This document shows positions 36,555-45,061 of a DNA stretch of 55,866 bases, one piece after another. The stretch covers positions 1 through 55,866 of the forward strand of contig DYEC01000025.1 of the NCBI GenBank assembly GCA_020725865.1, read 5' to 3'. The position numbers and the translations under genes are program-made. This DNA is from Anaerolinea sp. GTDB taxonomy: Bacteria; Chloroflexota; Anaerolineae; Anaerolineales; Anaerolineaceae. Numbering within the stretch: the stretch's first letter is position 1; the number at the start of each line of letters is the position of its first letter. The notes under the pieces were generated by a model. The model was not told the origin of the DNA and did no database searches. It saw only the letters and a program-made list of their open reading frames with translations.

Positions 36555-37193
36555 ATGAAAATTGAAGGTGAGCACGTTTTCAAAGGACCGCGTGAAGAAG
36601 TTTGGGAAATGTTCCGCGATCCCGAAGTCCTGGCAAGCGCCATGCCCGGCACTCAGGCACTGAACAAAATTGACGATCAGCACTACGAAGGTACCATGAA
36701 TATCCGCATCGGACCTGTGTCTGGGACATTTGCAGGTACGCTGACAGTCTCTGACGAGAATCCGCCAGAGAGCTGTACCCTGACTGTTGATGGCCGCGGC
36801 GCGCCAGGCTTTGCCAAAGGTGTCGGCAATGTCCATTTTACCGATCTGGGCGATGGAACAACTAAGATGACCTACTCCGGGGAAGTCAACATCGGCGGAA
36901 CACTCGCCAGTGTTGGTCAGCGTATGATTGACAGCGTCAGCAAGTCCATGATCAAAACCGCTTTCGACACACTGGACAAAGCTCTGGAAGCCCGTCTGGC
37001 GGCGAAAGAAAGCGGTTCAGCGGTGGAATTCAAAGCCCCCACCGAAGCGGAATTTGCTAAAAACGTAGCGAAAGACATGGCTGGGGGTTTAACACAAGTG
37101 ACCGAAGTTCGTATGTTGATGTACATTATCCCGGTTGCTTTTGTGCTGTTTCTTATCGCCTTTACACTCAGCAAGTGCAATGGTGGAGGGTAA
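36555..37193 (+). CDS. CoxG-type SRPBCC protein with C-terminal membrane anchor
   Basis: A 212-residue CoxG family protein. The SRPBCC lipid-binding-like domain (about 1-145) starts MKIEGEHVFKGPREEVWEM and includes PGTQALNKIDDQHYEGTM. A linker of about 40 residues leads to one hydrophobic helix (about 187-206) at the C-terminus. CoxG proteins recruit Mo hydroxylases to the membrane and help electron transfer to quinone, so enzyme 1 is probably membrane-associated. AAAGGAGG lies 12 bases before the ATG. Confidence 0.9.
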   Translation: MKIEGEHVFKGPREEVWEMFRDPEVLASAMPGTQALNKIDDQHYEGTMNIRIGPVSGTFAGTLTVSDENPPESCTLTVDGRGAPGFAKGVGNVHFTDLGDGTTKMTYSGEVNIGGTLASVGQRMIDSVSKSMIKTAFDTLDKALEARLAAKESGSAVEFKAPTEAEFAKNVAKDMAGGLTQVTEVRMLMYIIPVAFVLFLIAFTLSKCNGGG

Positions 37194-37230
37194 CTCCCTC
37201 CACCTACTCCATTTTCAGCCTGTAATAGGC

Positions 37231-37404
37231 TTGACAAAATGGTGTATATTAATAGAGTATTAAGGTGATGGTGGCAAGAAGAAGAAAGGAGGTGTCTATC
37301 GGATCAAGACAGTAGAACAATACAGCTCTTAAACCGGGAAAAGCCAAAACCCATAAGCAAATTGATTGATGATTATCCAAGTGGGCGGCGGCTGGAACCA
37401 CCAT
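37231..37404 (+). promoter_or_regulatory. promoter and leader region of the NCS2 permease gene
   Basis: TTGACA (37231-37236) with a 16-bp spacer to a weak TAGAGT. The leader then contains an orphan AAAGGAGGTG (37285-37294) with no start codon at a workable distance, and a long-range pair ATGGTGG (37268-37274) with CCACCAT (37398-37404). I do not see a purine riboswitch consensus. Confidence 0.4.
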
Positions 37405-37464
37405 AAAAAACCAATTTTTATTCTTCAAAACCATATCATATAAAAGGATGGAAGGAAGAAACCT

Positions 37465-38895
37465 ATGGCAACTACCGCTCCTAAAGTGATGGGCTATCTC
37501 CCGCAAGATACCCCGCCTTTTGGTCAAATGCTTCTGCTCGGCTTCCAGCATGTGCTGACAATGTTCCCCGCCACCGTGCTGTGCGCCCTGCTGATGCACT
37601 TCGATGTCTCAACCGTCCTGACCATCACCGGTCTCGGCACCATTGTCACCCTGATCGGCGCCAAGCTCTCCATGGGCAACTACATTCCGTTGTACTATGG
37701 CTCGAGCTTCAGCTACATTGCCGCTGTCACCGCGGTCGTCGCCGTCATGGAACCCGATCTGGCTTTTGGCGCACCTGCCAAACCCTATACCATCTCTGTT
37801 GTCCAGGCAGGCTTCATCTTCACCGGGTTCCTCAACATCATCGTCGGTCTAATCATCCGCGCCACCGGCGGCAAGGAAGGGTTGGATAAAGTCCTGCCAC
37901 CCGTAGTAACTGGCTCGGTGGCCTGCACGATCGGTATCGGTCTTGGCGCTGCCGCTCTGGGAATGGCTGCGGGCACCTGCTGTGGTGTTGACCCCGTCGC
38001 CACCCCCGATATCACCCTGAAATGGTGGCTGGCTGCCGTGCTTACTCTGCTGGCAGCGTTCGTCTTTTCTGTCTACCTGCAGGGCAAGGGCTTCATCGGC
38101 ATGCTCCCGATTCTGCTGGCTGGCATCTTCGGGTACATCGTCTCCATCCCGCTCGGGCTGGTTGACCTGGCAGGCATTTTCAAGACCAGCCTGATTACGG
38201 TGCCCAGGATTACGTTCCCAACATTTGCTGACCCATTGACTGCCACTGTGTTGGTCGGTGTGGGTATTATGTGTATCGCCACCATTCCCGAGTCCACAGC
38301 CCACCTCTATCAGATCAGCCTGTATGTGGACCATCTGGCGCTGGAGCAGGGCCGCCCGAAACTTGGGCTGAACCGCTACATCGGCTTGAACTTGATGCTG
38401 GACGGCTTGGATGACATGGTGAACGGTCTCTTCGGATCTACCGCCGGCACTAACTACGGTGAGAACAACTCGCTGATGGTGATCACCCGCAACTACTCCG
38501 GTCCGGTGCTGATCACTGCAGGCGCCATTGCCATCCTGTTGGGCTTCATTGGCCCGCTGCGCGACCTTGTGTACAGCATCCCAACCGCGGTATCTGGTGG
38601 TCTTTCCATTTACCTGTTCGGCGTCATTGGCATGCAGGGTATCGCGCTGATGATGGCTGAGAAGGTTGACCTGTACGATCCGGCCACACTGGCAATTGGT
38701 GCCACTATCCTGATCGTCGGTATCGGCGGCAATATTGGCTTCTCTGGCGGCTTCCTGCCCATTCCGTTGCTGAAGGGCGCCTTCCCCTACGGCTGGCCTG
38801 CCATTGCCACCGGCGCGGTTGCCGGCATCGTCATGAACCTGATCCTGCGGGCCTTTAAGCCGCCCAAGGTTCGCCCCGCGGACGTGTTGGAGTAA
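37465..38895 (+). CDS. NCS2-family nucleobase permease (UraA/XanQ-like)
   Basis: A 476-residue transporter with 12-14 membrane segments, of the nucleobase:cation symporter-2 (PF00860) family. The PFGQMLLLGFQHVLTMFPATVL start, the segments around GSSFSYIAAVTAV and PTAVSGGLSIYLFGVIGMQG are family-typical. Likely substrates are uracil, xanthine, urate or related bases; individual specificity cannot be read here. The gene is visibly richer in G/C-ending codons than neighbours, which may reflect high expression or separate origin. GGAAGGAAG precedes the ATG, and a strong terminator follows. It is the obvious uptake system for the Mo hydroxylases around it. Confidence 0.93.
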   Translation: MATTAPKVMGYLPQDTPPFGQMLLLGFQHVLTMFPATVLCALLMHFDVSTVLTITGLGTIVTLIGAKLSMGNYIPLYYGSSFSYIAAVTAVVAVMEPDLAFGAPAKPYTISVVQAGFIFTGFLNIIVGLIIRATGGKEGLDKVLPPVVTGSVACTIGIGLGAAALGMAAGTCCGVDPVATPDITLKWWLAAVLTLLAAFVFSVYLQGKGFIGMLPILLAGIFGYIVSIPLGLVDLAGIFKTSLITVPRITFPTFADPLTATVLVGVGIMCIATIPESTAHLYQISLYVDHLALEQGRPKLGLNRYIGLNLMLDGLDDMVNGLFGSTAGTNYGENNSLMVITRNYSGPVLITAGAIAILLGFIGPLRDLVYSIPTAVSGGLSIYLFGVIGMQGIALMMAEKVDLYDPATLAIGATILIVGIGGNIGFSGGFLPIPLLKGAFPYGWPAIATGAVAGIVMNLILRAFKPPKVRPADVLE

Positions 38896-38955
38896 TCATC
38901 CTTGAACGCGGTTACCTTAATAGATCAACTTAGATAACCGCAAACGACGATACCA

Positions 38956-38990
38956 GCTCCCCGATGCTTACCCATCGGGGAGCATTGTTT
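38956..38990 (+). terminator. terminator after the NCS2 permease gene
   Basis: An 11-bp perfect stem (GCTCCCCGATG with CATCGGGGAGC), 6-base loop, then ATTGTTT. A looser inverted repeat GCGGTTA/TAACCGC lies just before it. Confidence 0.85.
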
Positions 38991-39035
38991 GAAAATCATC
39001 TGGTATAATGCTATCGTTTCAGACATGAGGTCATT

Positions 39036-39893
39036 ATGATCTTGATCATAGGCGCATCAGGCAAAACCGGACGGGCGATCATAGGAGCACTTGCAAAACG
39101 AGGCGCAACCATCCGAGCCGTCGTTCACCAGCCACATCAAATCGAAACCATTAAAGCAGCAGGTGCCAGCGAAGCCTTAGCTGTTGACCTTGAAGATAGG
39201 GAAGAACTGCTGAAAGCCGCTCAGGGTGCCCAAGCAATTTATCATATTTGCCCAAACGTCAATCCTCATGAGGTGGAAATCGGGCGGACCGTTATTCATG
39301 TTGCACAGGTATGCGGTATCCAGCGCTTTGTTTACCATTCCGTATTACACCCCCAAACCGAAGCCATGCCCCACCACTGGCTCAAAATGCGAGTAGAAGA
39401 AATGCTTTTTGAGTCGAATTTGAACTGGACAATCCTTCAACCCTGCGCGTATATGCAAAACATTTTGGGTAGCTGGCAAGCGATTGTAACTGAAGGGGTC
39501 TATTACGTCCCTTATCATACAGGGGCACGTTTAAGCATCGTTGACCTCAAGGATGTTGCCGAAGCTGCCGCCAGAGTACTGCTTGAGAAAGGGCATGAAT
39601 ACGCCATTTATGAGCTTGCGGGTCCACAGCCGTTATCACAAGACGAGGTGGCTGCAATATTGAGCCAGGTCTTGAAACATCCAGTTACCGCCAGGACACT
39701 TGACCGTGCGGTTTGGAGAGAACGAGCACAGGCAAACAACATGTCCGCTTATGCCATTGATACGCTGATCAGGATGTTTGAATACTATGAAGCGTTCGGA
39801 TTAATGGGAAATCCAAGAATCCTCACTTGGTTATTAGAAAGGAACCCCACAACGCTGGCAGATTTTCTTAATCAACAAATTACCTCTGGTTGA
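39036..39893 (+). CDS. NmrA-like NAD(P)-binding protein
   Basis: A 285-residue atypical short-chain dehydrogenase. The N-terminal Rossmann motif ILIIGASGKTGRAI binds NAD(P), and the sequence fits the NmrA/quinone-oxidoreductase-like family of redox sensors or reductases. No role in the neighbouring pathway is evident. The promoter is an extended -10, TGGTATAAT (39001-39009), and GAGG precedes the ATG. It stands between the two Mo hydroxylase regions, after a terminator. Confidence 0.82.
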   Translation: MILIIGASGKTGRAIIGALAKRGATIRAVVHQPHQIETIKAAGASEALAVDLEDREELLKAAQGAQAIYHICPNVNPHEVEIGRTVIHVAQVCGIQRFVYHSVLHPQTEAMPHHWLKMRVEEMLFESNLNWTILQPCAYMQNILGSWQAIVTEGVYYVPYHTGARLSIVDLKDVAEAAARVLLEKGHEYAIYELAGPQPLSQDEVAAILSQVLKHPVTARTLDRAVWRERAQANNMSAYAIDTLIRMFEYYEAFGLMGNPRILTWLLERNPTTLADFLNQQITSG

Positions 39894-39923
39894 TCTCATC
39901 ATACATCGTTTGGGAGAACATCT

Positions 39924-40415
39924 ATGGAAAAACACATGAGCCAGCACTATCTGTTCGCTTTTGAGGCGCTACCCATCCTATTTCACAGTCAAACCAGCGA
40001 GTTCATGAAATACCTTGAGCGGGATGGGATCAAATTTTTGAAATTCTGGTGGGATCATGCCGGAGACAAAGTAGCAGTTGAAAAGCGATCCTCATCCAGT
40101 GGGTTAAATTTTGAAATTCAGCAAATTGACCAGAGCACAAAGCTGGTAATTATTACAATGCCCAAACCGCAAAACAATGCAGAAGCCTATTACCTTGCCG
40201 CACTTGCCAAGCCCGAAAAACGATTCGCCTGGGTGCGTCTGCCCAACACGCGCTTCTTCGCCTTGCGGCGTGCAGACCAGCTTGGCGAAGGATACCGAAC
40301 CATCTTTGGAGAATTAACCCCCCGCGCGCTCTTCCGCGAACTGGCACAGAACATCAATCCCACCAAGCGCGATTTTGTGCAGGCAGTGGAAAAAACGATT
40401 CGGAGGAAGAAATGA
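39924..40415 (+). CDS. hypothetical protein
   Basis: A 163-residue soluble protein I do not recognise. It is basic at the C-terminus, with mixed alpha/beta composition and no membrane segment or obvious motif. GGGAG lies 8 bases before ATG 39924; a second ATG follows four codons later. Its last four bases overlap the start of the next gene (ATGA), so the two are translated as a pair. Confidence 0.7.
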   Translation: MEKHMSQHYLFAFEALPILFHSQTSEFMKYLERDGIKFLKFWWDHAGDKVAVEKRSSSSGLNFEIQQIDQSTKLVIITMPKPQNNAEAYYLAALAKPEKRFAWVRLPNTRFFALRRADQLGEGYRTIFGELTPRALFRELAQNINPTKRDFVQAVEKTIRRKK

Positions 40416-40771
40416 GATTCAGCCCCGGTCTGATTGTCGTTGCTGTAACCATGTTAATCTTTTACCTGCGGATTGTCATGTTGCGCGGGCGAAAAAAACG
40501 ATTGGAAAAACAAGCCATCTTAGAGCGCAGGAAACTGAGCAAAAAAGGTGTAAAACTCTCCCCCCTGCCGGATAAAAACCCCTATCAGCCGCCTTTTCAG
40601 GTTACCAGTTGGTTTCTGGTTATTCTGGCAATGGTGTTAATGCTCTTTGGTCTTGCGGTTTATAATATGACGTTCTTAACTGCCTATAAGGATTACTGGT
40701 GGATTCCGGTCTCTCTGGGTGTTCTGGCTTTTACATTTTGCTTTAAAGTCGAACCCAATATCTCAAAGTAG
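40412..40771 (+). CDS. small membrane protein of unknown function
   Basis: A 119-residue protein with one hydrophobic segment at the N-terminus (about 5-22), a very basic cytoplasmic-type stretch (about 27-50), and two hydrophobic segments (about 64-84 and 95-112). No family recognised. GGAGGAAG precedes the ATG, which overlaps the upstream stop as ATGA. Confidence 0.7.
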   Translation: MRFSPGLIVVAVTMLIFYLRIVMLRGRKKRLEKQAILERRKLSKKGVKLSPLPDKNPYQPPFQVTSWFLVILAMVLMLFGLAVYNMTFLTAYKDYWWIPVSLGVLAFTFCFKVEPNISK

Positions 40772-40773
40772 TT

Positions 40774-40853
40774 GTCATACAAACTTAAGAAACCCATCAC
40801 GCCCAAAAGTATGACGTTTAAAACTTGTCAACCCGTTTCAGGTATGCTAATAT
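40774..40853 (+). promoter_or_regulatory. operator and promoter of Mo hydroxylase 2
   Basis: TTGTCA (40825-40830), 17-bp spacer, TAATAT (40848-40853). Upstream lie GTCATAC (40774-40780) and its inverse GTATGAC (40809-40815), the same heptamer pair found before fdrA. The leader to the first gene is about 205 bases and contains an orphan AAGGAGGTG at 40930-40938 without a usable start codon. Confidence 0.6.
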
Positions 40854-41065
40854 CATAAGGTGAAAGTCGATTTTGTTGCTGCATCATTTCCCCTATTTTC
40901 AGATGACACAATTAAACAGCCCGGATAAAAAGGAGGTGCATCGTCAGTTTATAAAATCATTTGCTTTGGACTGTTTGAGTGTTCTAAGCCACACACTCAA
41001 TCAAGATGGCAACGTGTTCTAAAGAAAAATTTATCAGCTTAAAAATTCACGGAGAGGAAGTTCCT

Positions 41066-41959
41066 ATGATCAATCCCCATCCCGGTCTACCGGAACTTGA
41101 CTATATCAAGCCCGCTTCGCTCGAAGAAGCCAGCAAGTTTCTGGCTGCACATGCTGGCGAAGCCAAACCCTTCATGGGTGGCACTGATTGCTTCGTTCGC
41201 CTGCGCGATGGCGCATGGGAATTGAAATATCTAGTAGATGTCAAAGGACTGGATGGTACCAATACCATCACATTTGACAGCCAGAAGGGTCTGATCATCG
41301 GTGCTGCAGTGCCCATGAATCAGGTTATCAGTCACCCGGATATCGTCAAAAACTACCCATTGCTTTCTGAAGCTGCCCGCACCGTTGCCAGCTATCAATT
41401 ACGCAACCGTGCCACAATTGTTGGTAATATTTGCAACGCTTCACCTGCGGGGGATACTACGGGTGCATGTATTGTCCTGGGTGGTGTGCTGAATGTTTTT
41501 GGACCAAAAGGCAAACGTACAGAACCCCTGAGTTCGTTTTTTAAGGGTCCGGGGAAAACTGTCCTTGAAGCAGGCGACATCGTCACTTCAATTTCGTTCC
41601 CCCTGCCACCCAATGGTGCCGTTGGTCGTTACATCAAACTGGGGCGCAACATGCTCAGCGATCTCTCAATTGTCGGTGTAACAGTACTGGGCTACCCGGA
41701 CAAGACAACAAAATCAGGCTACCGTTTTAAGATTGCCCTGGCTTCTGTGGCACCTACTCCTCTGGTCCCAACACAGGCAGAGGAACTCCTGGCAGAGAAG
41801 GCAATCAGCGAGGAAACCATCATGGAAGCGGCTCAAGCTGCTATGGACGCGGCAACGCCGATTGACGACGTGCGCGGTTCAGCCCGTTATCGCAAGTACA
41901 TGGTACGCAACCTGACACGCCAGGCATTGACAGACGTCTGGAAAAAACTCACAGAATAG
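41066..41959 (+). CDS. Mo hydroxylase 2, FAD-binding medium subunit
   Basis: A 297-residue FAD subunit of a xanthine dehydrogenase-family enzyme. FAD loops are MGGTDCFVRLRDG and TIVGNICNASPAGDTTGAC, and the C-terminus YRKYMVRNLTRQAL is typical. It is clearly diverged from the medium subunit at 32750. The frame is open to ATG 41006, but GGAGAGGAAG five bases before ATG 41066 and family alignment decide the start. First gene of a three-gene operon. Confidence 0.92.
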   Translation: MINPHPGLPELDYIKPASLEEASKFLAAHAGEAKPFMGGTDCFVRLRDGAWELKYLVDVKGLDGTNTITFDSQKGLIIGAAVPMNQVISHPDIVKNYPLLSEAARTVASYQLRNRATIVGNICNASPAGDTTGACIVLGGVLNVFGPKGKRTEPLSSFFKGPGKTVLEAGDIVTSISFPLPPNGAVGRYIKLGRNMLSDLSIVGVTVLGYPDKTTKSGYRFKIALASVAPTPLVPTQAEELLAEKAISEETIMEAAQAAMDAATPIDDVRGSARYRKYMVRNLTRQALTDVWKKLTE

Positions 41960-41990
41960 CCGCGCAGAATAAAAGGTATTGGAGGTCCCT

Positions 41991-42461
41991 ATGTCATTTC
42001 ACAGAATTATCCTGACCGTTAATGGTTCTACAGAACAGGTTGACGTACCTGGAAACATGACCTTGCTTCAAATGCTGCGCGAAAAGCTGGCTCTGACTGG
42101 CACAAAAAATGGCTGCGCAGCCGGAGAATGTGGTGCCTGCACTGTTTTAATGAATGGCGAGCCAGTCAATAGCTGTATGGTATTGGCGGCCGAGTGTGAT
42201 GGTGCTGAAATTGTTACCGTTGAGGGTCTGGCGCAGGATGGTCAACTTGATATCGTCCAACAAACAATCATTGACGAGGGAGGCGTGCAGTGCGGCTTCT
42301 GTACGCCGGGTATGTTGATTTCTGCCCGCGCCCTGCTTAATCGGAATCCGAGCCCCACTGAAGCAGAAATCCGCGAAGCACTGGTGGGTAATCTTTGTCG
42401 TTGCACCGGTTACGCGCGTATTATCAGCGCTGTCAAAGCTGCTGCAGAGGCAACCCAATAA
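41991..42461 (+). CDS. Mo hydroxylase 2, 2Fe-2S small subunit
   Basis: A 156-residue two-cluster iron-sulfur protein with [11 protein letters not shown] plus later Cys, and QCGFCTPGM with LCRCTGY. GGAGG five bases before ATG 41991 rejects the upstream in-frame TTG (41979). It sits between the FAD and Mo subunits, with 14 bases to the next start. Confidence 0.95.
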   Translation: MSFHRIILTVNGSTEQVDVPGNMTLLQMLREKLALTGTKNGCAAGECGACTVLMNGEPVNSCMVLAAECDGAEIVTVEGLAQDGQLDIVQQTIIDEGGVQCGFCTPGMLISARALLNRNPSPTEAEIREALVGNLCRCTGYARIISAVKAAAEATQ

Positions 42462-42475
42462 ATAGGAGGCGAGCG

Positions 42476-44827
42476 ATGACAACTGCATCTATAAAAGAAA
42501 CAACGAATATCGGCGTATCCAAACCGCGTGTGGATGTGCGGGAAAAGGTCACTGGAGCTGCGATCTTTACCGACGATATCCAGTTCGGTGCCGGTTTGCT
42601 ATACGCACGTGTCAAGCGAAGCCCCTACCCACATGCCATCATCAAACGCATTGACACCAGCAAAGCGAAGGCGCTTCCGGGTGTTAAGGTTGTAGTAACC
42701 GGTGAAGATTTTCCACATCGAACTGGGCTTTACCTGAAAGACCGCTATATCTTTGCCCGTGATCGTGTCCGCTTTGTCGGTGAGCCAGTCGCCGGTGTAG
42801 CGGCCATTTCAGAAGAAATCGCTCAAAAAGCAACTGACCTGATCGAGGTAGAATATGAGGTATTACCGGGTGTTCATGATCCGGTTTATGGCGCCTCACC
42901 AGAAGCCCCGCTGCTTCACCCTGATCTGGGGAACTACGAAGTACCGAATTTTATCTTCCCCGTTCCCAATACCAACATCTCGAATCACTTCAAAGTGCGC
43001 AAGGGCGATGTGGATGCTGCCTGGTCACAATGTGCAGCGATTGTTGAGCACACTTTCCGCGTGCCGCATGTCCAGCATGTTCCTATTGAACCGCATGTTG
43101 CCATCGCCCAGGTGGATGGCGAAGGAAATATTACACTCTGGGCATCCTCGCAATCACCCTTCGCCCAGCGAAATCTGATTGCGAAATCGTTAAACATGCC
43201 CGAAAGTAAAATCCGCGTGATAGCGCCTCTAATCGGCGGCGGGTTTGGCAGTAAAGCTGGTATTACGATGGAAGCAATCCCGGTAGCAATTGCTATGAAA
43301 GCCAAAGGACACCCGGTAAAATTCCGCCTGACCCGTGAGGAAGAGTTCTTCACCAACTTTGTCCGCCAGGGATTGGTCGCCAAAATCAAAGTCGGCTGTG
43401 ATAAAGATGGCCGCTTGCTGGCAATCCAGAATGAAATGTACTGGGATGGCGGTGGTTATACCGATTACGGTGTTAACATCACCCGCGCAGGTGGATATAG
43501 TGGTTCAGGACCTTTTGACTGCCCCAATGTCAAGGTGGACAGCATGTGCGTTTATACCAATCATCCGGTCGGCGGTGCCTATCGCGGTTTCGGCATGTCC
43601 GAGGTACATACCGGCATCGTTCAGGCAATGCACATGTTATCGGAAAAAATTGGTATGGATTTCGCCGAATTTCTCAAACTCAACGTGGTACAAGAGGGCG
43701 ACAAAATCCTGACCGGCATGACCATGCACAAGACGGGTATCAAAGAGTGCATTGACAAAGTAACTCAGGCAGTCAATTGGGGCATCAAGGAACCGCCCAG
43801 CGCGCCAAACAAGCGGCGTGGCAAAGGACTTGCGGTCATGTGGAAAGCACCCGCCATGCCGCCCAATGCCGGCTCAAGCGCTCTGGTAAAACTAAATGAA
43901 GACGCCTCGGTTACTGTCCTAATCGGCGGTCAAGAAATTGGCCAGGGCAGTTTTACGGCAATGGCACAAATTGCCGCTGAAAGCTTGGGCGTGCCATTTG
44001 AGTCGGTCAAAGTTAAAGGCCCCATTGACACCCAATATAGCCCCTATGAATGGCAAACGGTTGCCAGCCGCCTGACCTGGAGCATGGGTAATGCCGTCCG
44101 CAATGCCGCACTCGATGCGCGTAAGAAGATCATTGACATGGTTGCCGAAGCTTGGGGAGAAAAGCCAGAAGATCTGGACATTAAGGATGGCTATGTGATT
44201 TCTTACAAGACGGAAGAGTCTATCTCCCTCAAGGATATTGTAGTTTATGGCATCCCTAAACCGGATTATAGCGGCTGGGTGGGCGGTCCAATTGTCGGTA
44301 GTGGCAACTTCATGCCAACTTATGTGACCGGGCTGGACAAAGAAACTGGTCAGGGCGAGCGGGCTGTCGTGCATTACACGACCGGCGCTCAGGCAGTTGA
44401 TCTGGAAGTTGATCTGGACACAGGACAAATTACGATCCTGAAAGCCGCTTCAGCGTTTGACGTTGGCAAAGCAATCAACCCCGATCTGGTCAAGAGCCAG
44501 ATTGAGGGTGGTTTTGTTCAAGGCATGAGTTCTGCTATCTTTGAGGAAATGAAGCTGGTCAACGGCGTCATGCAGAACCCAAGCTTTGTGGACTATCGTA
44601 TTGCTACTACTGCCGACATTCCCAAAGTTATTGAAGCCTACATCGTTGAAGCGCCACAGGATGACGGTCCATGGGGAGCTCGCGGAGTTGGTGAGCATCC
44701 TATGGTGCCCACCATTGCCTGTCTGGCAAATGCCATCTACGATGCAACAGGTGTGCGCGTCAGCAATCCACCTCTAAGTGCGGAGAAAATCTATCTGGCT
44801 TTGCTGGATGCAGGTGTAGTCAAGTAA
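42476..44827 (+). CDS. Mo hydroxylase 2, molybdenum-binding large subunit
   Basis: A 783-residue Mo-binding subunit. The Mo pocket loop PLIGGGFGSK, the GGAYRGFGMSEVH segment and the catalytic Glu740 in GVGEHP are present. The GAYRGFG form resembles xanthine dehydrogenase, nicotinate or hydroxybenzoyl-CoA type enzymes more than CoxL, so its substrate probably differs from that of enzyme 1. Start ATG 42476 is set by AGGAGG; the frame is open further upstream but overlaps the small subunit. No CoxG follows this set. Confidence 0.93.
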   Translation: MTTASIKETTNIGVSKPRVDVREKVTGAAIFTDDIQFGAGLLYARVKRSPYPHAIIKRIDTSKAKALPGVKVVVTGEDFPHRTGLYLKDRYIFARDRVRFVGEPVAGVAAISEEIAQKATDLIEVEYEVLPGVHDPVYGASPEAPLLHPDLGNYEVPNFIFPVPNTNISNHFKVRKGDVDAAWSQCAAIVEHTFRVPHVQHVPIEPHVAIAQVDGEGNITLWASSQSPFAQRNLIAKSLNMPESKIRVIAPLIGGGFGSKAGITMEAIPVAIAMKAKGHPVKFRLTREEEFFTNFVRQGLVAKIKVGCDKDGRLLAIQNEMYWDGGGYTDYGVNITRAGGYSGSGPFDCPNVKVDSMCVYTNHPVGGAYRGFGMSEVHTGIVQAMHMLSEKIGMDFAEFLKLNVVQEGDKILTGMTMHKTGIKECIDKVTQAVNWGIKEPPSAPNKRRGKGLAVMWKAPAMPPNAGSSALVKLNEDASVTVLIGGQEIGQGSFTAMAQIAAESLGVPFESVKVKGPIDTQYSPYEWQTVASRLTWSMGNAVRNAALDARKKIIDMVAEAWGEKPEDLDIKDGYVISYKTEESISLKDIVVYGIPKPDYSGWVGGPIVGSGNFMPTYVTGLDKETGQGERAVVHYTTGAQAVDLEVDLDTGQITILKAASAFDVGKAINPDLVKSQIEGGFVQGMSSAIFEEMKLVNGVMQNPSFVDYRIATTADIPKVIEAYIVEAPQDDGPWGARGVGEHPMVPTIACLANAIYDATGVRVSNPPLSAEKIYLALLDAGVVK

Positions 44828-44855
44828 GACGAAAAATTTATCAAAGCTGATATTC

Positions 44856-44883
44856 CTGTGCCGGACAATACTGTCCGGCACAG
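44856..44883 (+). terminator. hairpin after Mo hydroxylase 2
   Basis: A perfect 12-bp stem (CTGTGCCGGACA with TGTCCGGCACAG) and a 4-base loop, without a T-run. It may terminate weakly or stabilise the 3' end. The bases to 45061 contain a weak promoter candidate (TTGCGG 45005-45010, 17-bp spacer, TACAAC 45028-45033) and no gene. Confidence 0.6.
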
Positions 44884-45061
44884 TCATCTGGATGCAAAAA
44901 ATCGGTAGTAAATTGTGACAATCGGCAATCGGTTCGCGAATATTATCACTTGATATGTCTGACATTACTTATTAAACTAAAAATACGCATGGTGTATCAG
45001 TCTATTGCGGTTGAACTTGTAGGCTTGTACAACATCTGAAAACGGAGGAAAAACTTATCTT

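Noticed and set aside
37265-37464. Purine riboswitch before the NCS2 permease
   Set aside because: The conserved junction and loop-loop sequences of purine riboswitches are not present.
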